A stretch of DNA of 6,928 nt from positions 1 through 6,928 of the forward strand of contig JAJYNT010000246.1 in assembly GCA_021786215.1 (NCBI GenBank). Reading direction: 5' to 3'. The stretch's first letter is position 1. Every line of letters begins with the position of its first letter. A program made the translations under genes and the position numbers. The notes beneath the pieces were generated by a model. That model was not told where the DNA came from. It was given only the letters and a program-made list of their open reading frames with translations, and did not search any database. Shown piece by piece: positions 6,164 through 6,928 of this stretch. Source of the stretch: Chloroflexota bacterium (GTDB lineage: Bacteria > Chloroflexota > UBA6077).

Positions 6164-6928
6164 TCAGCCCAGTTTGCCGCATCGCACCAGGTCGTCGGCC
6201 GCCCAGCCCAGGTCCAATCGTTCCAGGGTTCGTCGCGTCGGCACGCCGGTCTGCTCGTCCCACCCCATCAGGTAGTAGTAGCTCCTAACGGCCTCCTCCA
6301 GCAGGACGGGGTCGATGGCCTGATGCTTCTCGGCCAGACTCCCCCCTAAAGGCGGGGAGAAGAAGCGCTTCGGCAGCCGGTCGTCGGCAGGAGTGAAGCC
6401 TTCCCGAACGTTGAAGGCCCGGCCCAGGGTAATGGCCCTCTCCCCCACCAGCATCAACTCCTCCAAGGATGTGTTCCAGCCGGTGGTGGCGTTGACCAGC
6501 TGCACCACCTCACCGTAGCTCCAGGGGACGAAGTTGCAGTAGCAGAGGCTATCGGTGACCCCCTGCCACCGGTGTAGTTGAGCGAAGAGGTTGGCCTTTC
6601 GCGTGGAAAGCTCGTTGGCCGGCATCGGCTCCAGGACCCCCAGCGGCCTCGCCTCGTTGATCAGGTTGGGGCCTTCCTTCTCGAAGAAGATATCGTGGAG
6701 GCCGGTGCCGTGATCGGCCCCGTGGTTCGCCACGGCGAAGGCCAGCCCCAGCCCCTGCTTCAGCCGGGGCTCGTGCATCCCCAACTCCACCCCTTTCACC
6801 TGCATTGCCAGGTCCTCGGCCCCGTTGCCGATCCTGGTCGCCGCGACCCTAGTGCCCTCGGACAGGAGGTCGCCGATGCCTTCTCTTCGGGCAATCTTCT
6901 CCAGAAGCGCCAGCATCGCCTCGGCGTT
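6164..6928 (-). CDS. Tungsten-type aldehyde:ferredoxin oxidoreductase, C-terminal part (AOR-2, cut by window edge)
   Basis: The last 254 residues of a second AOR are present; its start and the CxxCxxxC cluster motif lie beyond the right edge. The frame is open to the edge. It opens with EKIARREGIGDLLSEG and HEPRLKQGLGLAFAVANHGADH, and ends with the standard AOR tail: RAFNVREGFTPADDRLPKRF, then GWDEQTGVPTRRTLERLDL. The fourth cluster ligand motif, DxxGxC in many AORs, reads DSLCYC (codons at 6553-6536): the ligand cysteine is kept, but the usual glycine is another cysteine. In the 66 residues that can be aligned with AOR-1 (from the LxEKIARREG stretch to GADH), 43 are identical by hand count, so the two are close paralogues, likely with related substrates. 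The DapA-like gene starts 58 bp after its stop, so it probably leads the AOR-2 > aldolase > aminotransferase operon. Confidence 0.95.
   Translation of the reverse strand, partial: NAEAMLALLEKIARREGIGDLLSEGTRVAATRIGNGAEDLAMQVKGVELGMHEPRLKQGLGLAFAVANHGADHGTGLHDIFFEKEGPNLINEARPLGVLEPMPANELSTRKANLFAQLHRWQGVTDSLCYCNFVPWSYGEVVQLVNATTGWNTSLEELMLVGERAITLGRAFNVREGFTPADDRLPKRFFSPPLGGSLAEKHQAIDPVLLEEAVRSYYYLMGWDEQTGVPTRRTLERLDLGWAADDLVRCGKLG

Noticed and set aside
1..6928. tRNA, rRNA, CRISPR, insertion sequences or attachment sites
   Set aside because: No cloverleaf-like segments, regularly spaced repeats, transposase-like frames or terminal inverted repeats were seen when reading both strands.

Overview
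This window is GC-rich (roughly 60% by eye) bacterial DNA. It is densely coded, with strong Shine-Dalgarno sites ahead of nearly every gene and at least one textbook sigma-70 promoter. Two tungsten-type aldehyde:ferredoxin oxidoreductases (AORs) and a MoaD-like sulfur carrier point to an anaerobic or facultatively anaerobic bacterium. A Chloroflexota- or Firmicutes-like lineage is only a guess.

Layout by coordinate: (1) 1-1384, minus strand: N-terminal 461 residues of AOR-1, cut by the left edge. (2) 1429-1665, minus: a 78-residue MoaD/ThiS-like carrier ending in Gly-Gly-Gly. (3) 1666-1878: non-coding, with a candidate promoter for the carrier and AOR-1, plus an orphan ribosome binding site. 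(4) 1879-2763, minus: an NAD(P)-dependent beta-hydroxyacid dehydrogenase of the 3-hydroxyisobutyrate / tartronate-semialdehyde reductase family. (5) 2764-3078: a 315-bp divergent control region with a perfect 14-bp inverted repeat and a consensus promoter. (6) 3079-3891, plus: an IclR-family regulator, the only plus-strand gene. (7) 3892-3992: short convergent spacer. (8) 3993-5141, minus: class V PLP aminotransferase. (9) 5215-6105, minus: a DapA-superfamily lyase/aldolase. (10) 6164-6928, minus: C-terminal 254 residues of AOR-2, cut by the right edge.

The minus strand therefore carries two transcription groups, AOR-2 > aldolase > aminotransferase and dehydrogenase > MoaD-like > AOR-1, with the regulator between them on the other strand. 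All the enzymes make or use carbonyl compounds. An aldolase and an aminotransferase can generate aldehydes or oxoacids, the dehydrogenase can interconvert a semialdehyde and a hydroxyacid, and the AORs can oxidise aldehydes to acids while reducing ferredoxin. I infer a substrate-induced catabolic cluster under IclR control. The substrate cannot be named from the sequence. An IclR regulator beside a GlxR-like dehydrogenase and a possible glyoxylate-type aminotransferase loosely recalls allantoin/glyoxylate regulons, but no glyoxylate carboligase is visible. No RNA genes, insertion sequences, CRISPR arrays or broken genes were seen.
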